From Mycobacterium sp. 852002-51961_SCH5331710 (GTDB taxonomy: Bacteria > Actinomycetota > Actinomycetes > Mycobacteriales > Mycobacteriaceae): a DNA stretch of 64,000 bases. The notes under the pieces are model-generated. The model was not told where the DNA came from, ran no database searches, and was given only the letters and a program-made list of their open reading frames with translations. The position numbers and the translations under genes are program-made. This document shows positions 60,970 to 64,000 of the stretch, piece by piece. The stretch covers positions 1-64,000 of the forward strand of contig NZ_LZSQ01000131.1 in assembly GCF_001665535.1 (NCBI RefSeq). The letters are read 5' to 3'. Numbering within the stretch: the first letter of the stretch is position 1; each line of letters opens with the position of its first letter.

Positions 60970-62430
60970 TCAGTCGGTCAGGTCGGCGGGTGAGGACAGC
61001 GTGCCGCGTACCGCGGTGGCCGCCGCGACGGCGGGCGACACCAGATGGGTACGGCCACCCTTTCCTTGCCTGCCCTCGAAATTCCGGTTGGAGGTCGACG
61101 CGCACCGTTGGCCAGGCGACAGCTGATCGGGGTTCATGCCGAGACACATCGAACAACCCGCCTGACGCCACTCCGCACCGGCCGCGGTGAAGATCTCGCC
61201 GAGGCCTTCGGATTCGGCCTCCAGCCGCACGCGCATGGACCCCGGCACCACCAGCATGCGCACCCCGTCGGCGACCTTGCGGCCGCGCAACACATCGGCG
61301 ACCACCCGCAGATCCTCGATGCGGCCGTTGGTGCACGAGCCGACGAAGACGGTGTCGACGGCGACGTCCCGCATGGCCGTCCCGGGCCGAAGGTCCATGT
61401 AGGCCAATGCCTTTTCGGCCGCCTGGCGCTCGCCCTCATCGAACATCAGTTCCGGATCGGGAACCGAATCCGACAGCGGCACCCCCTGACCGGGGTTGGT
61501 CCCCCACGTGACAAAGGGGCTCAACGTCGAGGCGTCGATGTAGACCTCGGTGTCGAACTCGGCGCCCTCATCGGTGCGAAGGCGGCGCCATGCGGCGACG
61601 GCCTCGTCCCACTGCGCACCTTGCGGAGCGTGCGGACGCCCACGCAGGAACTCGAACGTGGTCTCGTCGGGGGCCACCATGCCGGCGCGCGCGCCGGCCT
61701 CAATGCTCATGTTGCAGATCGTCATCCGGCCCTCCATCGACAGCGATTCGATCGCGCTGCCGCGGTATTCGATGACGTGTCCCTGTCCGCCGCCGGTGCC
61801 GATCTTCGCGATCACCGCGAGGATGATGTCTTTCGCACTGACCCCGTCGGGCAGTTCGCCGTCGACGTTGACCGCCATCGTCTTGAACGGCCGCAACGGA
61901 AGCGTCTGCGTGGCGAGGACGTGTTCGACCTCCGACGTGCCGATGCCCATCGCCAGCGCACCGAACGCACCATGCGTCGAGGTATGGCTGTCGCCACACA
62001 CGACCGTCATACCGGGCTGGGTCAATCCGAGTTGCGGTCCGATGATGTGCACGATGCCCTGCTCGGCGTCGCCCATCGGGTGGAGCCGGATACCGAACTC
62101 TTCGCAGTTGCGCCGAAGCGTCTCCACTTGTGTGCGCGACACGGGGTCCGCGATCGGCTTGTCGATGTCGATCGTCGGCACATTGTGGTCCTCGGTGGCG
62201 ATCGTCAGATCCGGCCGACGCACCGGACGCCCGGCCAACCGCAGACCGTCGAACGCCTGAGGACTGGTCACCTCGTGCACGAGGTGCAAGTCGATGTAGA
62301 TCAGATCGGGTTCACGCGCCGCGCCTTCGCCACCGCCTTCGACGACGACGTGATCGGCCCACACCTTCTCGGCCATCGTGCGTGGCTTGTCGATGCGCTC
62401 GCGAGCTGCACCGGAAACATCGGTCGACAT
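60970..62430 (-). CDS. leuC: 3-isopropylmalate dehydratase large subunit
   Basis: 486 aa. Aconitase-type [4Fe-4S] enzyme. Cluster Cys are in VGSCTNGR and CSMCLGMN, and VCGDSHTSTHGAFG is the active-site region. ATG 62430 is used; an in-frame ATG at 62376 would be closer to the usual 473-residue length. No ribosome-binding site is visible. Divergent from the IclR-type regulator with 38 bp between starts. Confidence 0.95.
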   Translation of the reverse strand: MSTDVSGAARERIDKPRTMAEKVWADHVVVEGGGEGAAREPDLIYIDLHLVHEVTSPQAFDGLRLAGRPVRRPDLTIATEDHNVPTIDIDKPIADPVSRTQVETLRRNCEEFGIRLHPMGDAEQGIVHIIGPQLGLTQPGMTVVCGDSHTSTHGAFGALAMGIGTSEVEHVLATQTLPLRPFKTMAVNVDGELPDGVSAKDIILAVIAKIGTGGGQGHVIEYRGSAIESLSMEGRMTICNMSIEAGARAGMVAPDETTFEFLRGRPHAPQGAQWDEAVAAWRRLRTDEGAEFDTEVYIDASTLSPFVTWGTNPGQGVPLSDSVPDPELMFDEGERQAAEKALAYMDLRPGTAMRDVAVDTVFVGSCTNGRIEDLRVVADVLRGRKVADGVRMLVVPGSMRVRLEAESEGLGEIFTAAGAEWRQAGCSMCLGMNPDQLSPGQRCASTSNRNFEGRQGKGGRTHLVSPAVAAATAVRGTLSSPADLTD

Positions 62431-62468
62431 CTTGACTATCTCACAATCTGGGACGTTAGTATCTCTCT
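62431..62468. promoter_or_regulatory. Divergent leuC / IclR-regulator promoter-operator
   Basis: For the regulator, TTGACT (62432-62437) and TAGTAT (62457-62462) form a -35/-10 pair with 19-bp spacing, and TAGTAT is 6 nt before the ATG, so that mRNA would be leaderless. On the minus strand TTGTGAGATAG precedes leuC. This resembles the LtbR/NdgR-type operator recalled for actinobacterial leuCD regulators. Any repressor bound here would block both genes. Confidence 0.65.
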
Positions 62469-63170
62469 ATGAGACAGGATAGCGGCATCGGCGTATTGGA
62501 CAAAGCCGTGGGCGTGCTGCACGCGGTCGCCGATTCGCCGTGTGGGCTGGCCGAGTTGTGCGAGCGCACCGGTCTCCCGCGCGCCACGGCCCACCGCCTC
62601 GCCGCGGGCCTGGAAACCCACCGCCTGCTGGCGCGCAACGGCGACGGGCGCTGGCGGCTCGGACCCGGCCTGACCGAATTGGCCGGACGAATCAGCGATC
62701 CGCTCGTGGCCGCCGGGGCCGTGGTGCTGCCCCGATTGCGCGAGATCACCGGTGAGAGCGTGCAGCTCTACCGACGCGAGGGCACGTCCCGGATCTGTGT
62801 GGCGGCGTTGGAACCGCCTGCCGGGCTGCGCGATACGGTGCCGGTCGGCAGCAGGCTGCCGATGACCGCCGGGTCCGGCGCGAAGGTTCTGCTGGCTTAC
62901 GCCGACGCTGCGACCCAACAGGCCGTGCTCCCCTCGGCGAAGTTCACCGAGCGCACGCTCGCCGAGGTCCGCAAGCGCGGTTGGGCGCAGAGCGCTGCCG
63001 AACGCGAGCCGGGTGTGGCGAGTGTCTCGGCGCCGGTGCGTGATGGCCGGGGCGATGTGATCGCTGCGATCTCGGTGTCCGGGCCGATCGACCGAATGGG
63101 CCGGCGGCCGGGCGCCCGGTGGGCTGCCGATCTGTTGGCCGCTGCCGAGGCGCTGACCCGCCGCCTATGA
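62469..63170 (+). CDS. IclR-family regulator (LtbR/NdgR-like)
   Basis: 233 aa. N-terminal winged HTH (about 15-65, CGLAELCERTGLPRATAHRLAAGLE) and an IclR ligand-binding domain with GAKVLLAYADA and PVRDGRGDVIAAISVSGP. Divergent from leuCD, as with Rv2989c and the LtbR/NdgR regulators that control leucine genes. Likely autoregulated and a controller of leuCD; the ligand is not known. Confidence 0.9.
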   Translation: MRQDSGIGVLDKAVGVLHAVADSPCGLAELCERTGLPRATAHRLAAGLETHRLLARNGDGRWRLGPGLTELAGRISDPLVAAGAVVLPRLREITGESVQLYRREGTSRICVAALEPPAGLRDTVPVGSRLPMTAGSGAKVLLAYADAATQQAVLPSAKFTERTLAEVRKRGWAQSAAEREPGVASVSAPVRDGRGDVIAAISVSGPIDRMGRRPGARWAADLLAAAEALTRRL

Positions 63171-63205
63171 GAAGGATGAGCGCATATCGCGCTCCGCGGA
63201 ATTTG

Positions 63206-63278
63206 TACCCCCGATGGGATTCGAACCCACGCTACCGCCGTGAGAGGGCGGCGTCCTAGGCCGCTAGACGACGGGGGC
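63206..63278 (-). tRNA. tRNA-Glu (CTC)
   Basis: 73 nt cloverleaf. Acceptor GCCCCCG pairs with CGGGGGT (one G-T). The anticodon stem CCGCC/GGCGG frames the loop CTCTCAC, anticodon CTC at 63242-63244. The T-loop GGTTCGAATCCC is conserved. No CCA is encoded. It lies 65 bp from tRNA-Gln. Confidence 0.95.
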
Positions 63279-63343
63279 TAGAACTGGTTTCCGGATGGCC
63301 AGCATATCTCAGCGAGATTTGTCGGCCTAATCACGGTCATTGG

Positions 63344-63415
63344 CTGGGGTACCAGGACTCGAACCTAGAATGGCTGAACCAGAATCAGCTGTGTTGCCAA
63401 TTACACCATACCCCA
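63344..63415 (-). tRNA. tRNA-Gln (CTG)
   Basis: 72 nt cloverleaf. Acceptor TGGGGTA pairs with TACCCCA. Anticodon stem GCTGA/TCAGC frames TTCTGGT, anticodon CTG at 63380-63382. The T-loop GGTTCGAGTCC is present. CCA is encoded right after it (63341-63343). Located just downstream of gltX, whose product probably charges it with Glu (see finding). Confidence 0.95.
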
Positions 63416-63533
63416 AAGGCTTCCCGTAACCGCAGGTCACGGACCCTTTCCGGTCCCCTCGCTCGGCGGGCGGAACCCGTCGCGCGTAGTACCGGACCGA
63501 CGTGCAGACTACCAAAGATTTTCGGCCGCTTTT

Positions 63534-64000
63534 TCACGCCTCGGCTTGCGCCGCCGCGTGCTCGCGCCCGGCGCGCAATCGGGCCAGGCTGCGTTCGCGG
63601 CCCAGCAGGTCAAGCGATTCGAAGAGCGGCGGGCTGACCGACGCGCCCGTGGCGGCGACCCGGATCGGGCCGAACGCCTTACGCGGCTTGAGCCCCAGGC
63701 CGTCGAGCAGCGCCTCCTTCAGCGCCGCCTCGATCGCCTCGGTGGTCCAGTCTCCACTGCCCTCCAGCGCGACCAATGCGGCGTCGAGCACGGGCACGGC
63801 CTCCGCGCGCAGCTCCTTGGCCGCCGACTTCTCGTCGAGTGCGAAGTCCGCGTCGTTGAGGAACTTCAGCAGATCCCACGCGTCGCCCAGCACCACGATG
63901 CGGGTCTGTACCAGCGCGGCGGCCTCGGCGAAGCGTTTGTCGTCGAGGCCCGTGTCGTGACCGTGTTCGGTGAAGTACGCGCGCAGCCGGGCGGTGAAAT
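63534..64000 (-). CDS. gltX: Glutamyl-tRNA synthetase, C-terminal part (5' end outside window)
   Basis: About 155 residues of the C-terminus; the frame is open at 64000 and ends at TGA 63534. It includes LVQTRIVVLGDAWDLLKF and LGLKPRKAFGPIRVAATGASVSPPLFESL, typical of the GluRS anticodon-binding domain. The KMSKS and HIGH motifs are outside the window. The order gltX, tRNA-Gln, tRNA-Glu is the same as in M. tuberculosis (Rv2992c). Confidence 0.92.
   Translation of the reverse strand, partial: FTARLRAYFTEHGHDTGLDDKRFAEAAALVQTRIVVLGDAWDLLKFLNDADFALDEKSAAKELRAEAVPVLDAALVALEGSGDWTTEAIEAALKEALLDGLGLKPRKAFGPIRVAATGASVSPPLFESLDLLGRERSLARLRAGREHAAAQAEA

Noticed and set aside
1..64000. CRISPR arrays, insertion sequences, prophage genes, integrases
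   Set aside because: No regularly spaced repeats, transposase or phage-type genes were seen; only short tandem repeats and hairpins listed above.

Overview
The window is a GC-rich actinobacterial chromosome segment. Gene order and protein sequence point to a mycobacterium, most likely a non-tuberculous Mycolicibacterium-type species. Mycobacterial hallmarks include an mceA-F operon, SepIVA, LppW, an HU protein with a long lysine/alanine tail, a DsbA-VKOR pair, CofC (coenzyme F420) and a Nudix-histidine phosphatase MutT1. From about 9.5 kb to the right end the order follows, from memory, Mycobacterium tuberculosis Rv2901c to Rv2992c, without the PDIM/PGL locus that M. tuberculosis carries in the middle. 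No insertion sequence, prophage or CRISPR array was seen.

Layout. 1-0.9 kb: 3' part of an NAD(P)H-dependent amine dehydrogenase/dihydrodipicolinate-reductase-like gene. 0.9-9.0 kb: a minus-strand mceA-B-C-D-E-F operon plus a small secreted protein. Every junction overlaps (ATGA, TGATG or GTGA), and no yrbE permease genes precede mceA. 9.0-9.55 kb: a 568-bp stretch of lower GC with no convincing gene. 9.5-16.4 kb: DUF2469, rnhB, lepB, rplS, then lppW and a Tat-exported beta-carbonic-anhydrase-like gene on the plus strand, then trmD-rimM-khpA-rpsP and a SnoaL-like gene. 16.4-18.2 kb: two tandem dacB-type D,D-carboxypeptidases. 18.3-34.3 kb: an amidohydrolase, ffh, the nitrogen operon amt-glnB-glnD, ftsY, smc, acyP, an OsmC protein, mutM, rnc, a DUF177 protein and sepIVA. 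34.5-48.5 kb: a hemerythrin-like protein, coaD, rsmD, pyc, VKOR and DsbA-like proteins, lipN, two aldo-keto reductases, an HNH protein, recG and a DAK2/FakA-type protein. 48.7-64 kb: rpmB, a lipoprotein, ung, DUF1330, thiL, an Lrp/AsnC-type domain protein, DUF3515, ddl, a PLP gamma-family enzyme, gpsA, cofC, ppk, mutT1, hupB, leuDC, an IclR-family regulator, tRNA-Glu(CTC), tRNA-Gln(CTG) and the 3' part of gltX.

How the genes work together. The window is mostly housekeeping: translation (L19, S16, L28, TrmD, RimM, RsmD, tRNAs, GluRS), protein targeting (Ffh, FtsY, LepB), chromosome structure and repair (SMC, HU, RecG, MutM, Ung, RNase III, RNase HII, MutT1), envelope and division (Ddl, DacB, LppW, SepIVA), nitrogen sensing (Amt-PII-GlnD with two GlnR-like boxes upstream) and central metabolism (Pyc, LeuCD, GpsA, CoaD, Ppk). 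The accessory or less understood parts are the mce operon without yrbE, its secreted partner, the carbonic-anhydrase-like exported protein, the second dacB, the second aldo-keto reductase and the PLP enzyme.

Several genes lack a Shine-Dalgarno sequence but have a TANNNT hexamer 6-8 nt before the start codon, as expected for leaderless mycobacterial transcripts. The rplS and rpsP upstream regions share a similar block of about 33 nt.
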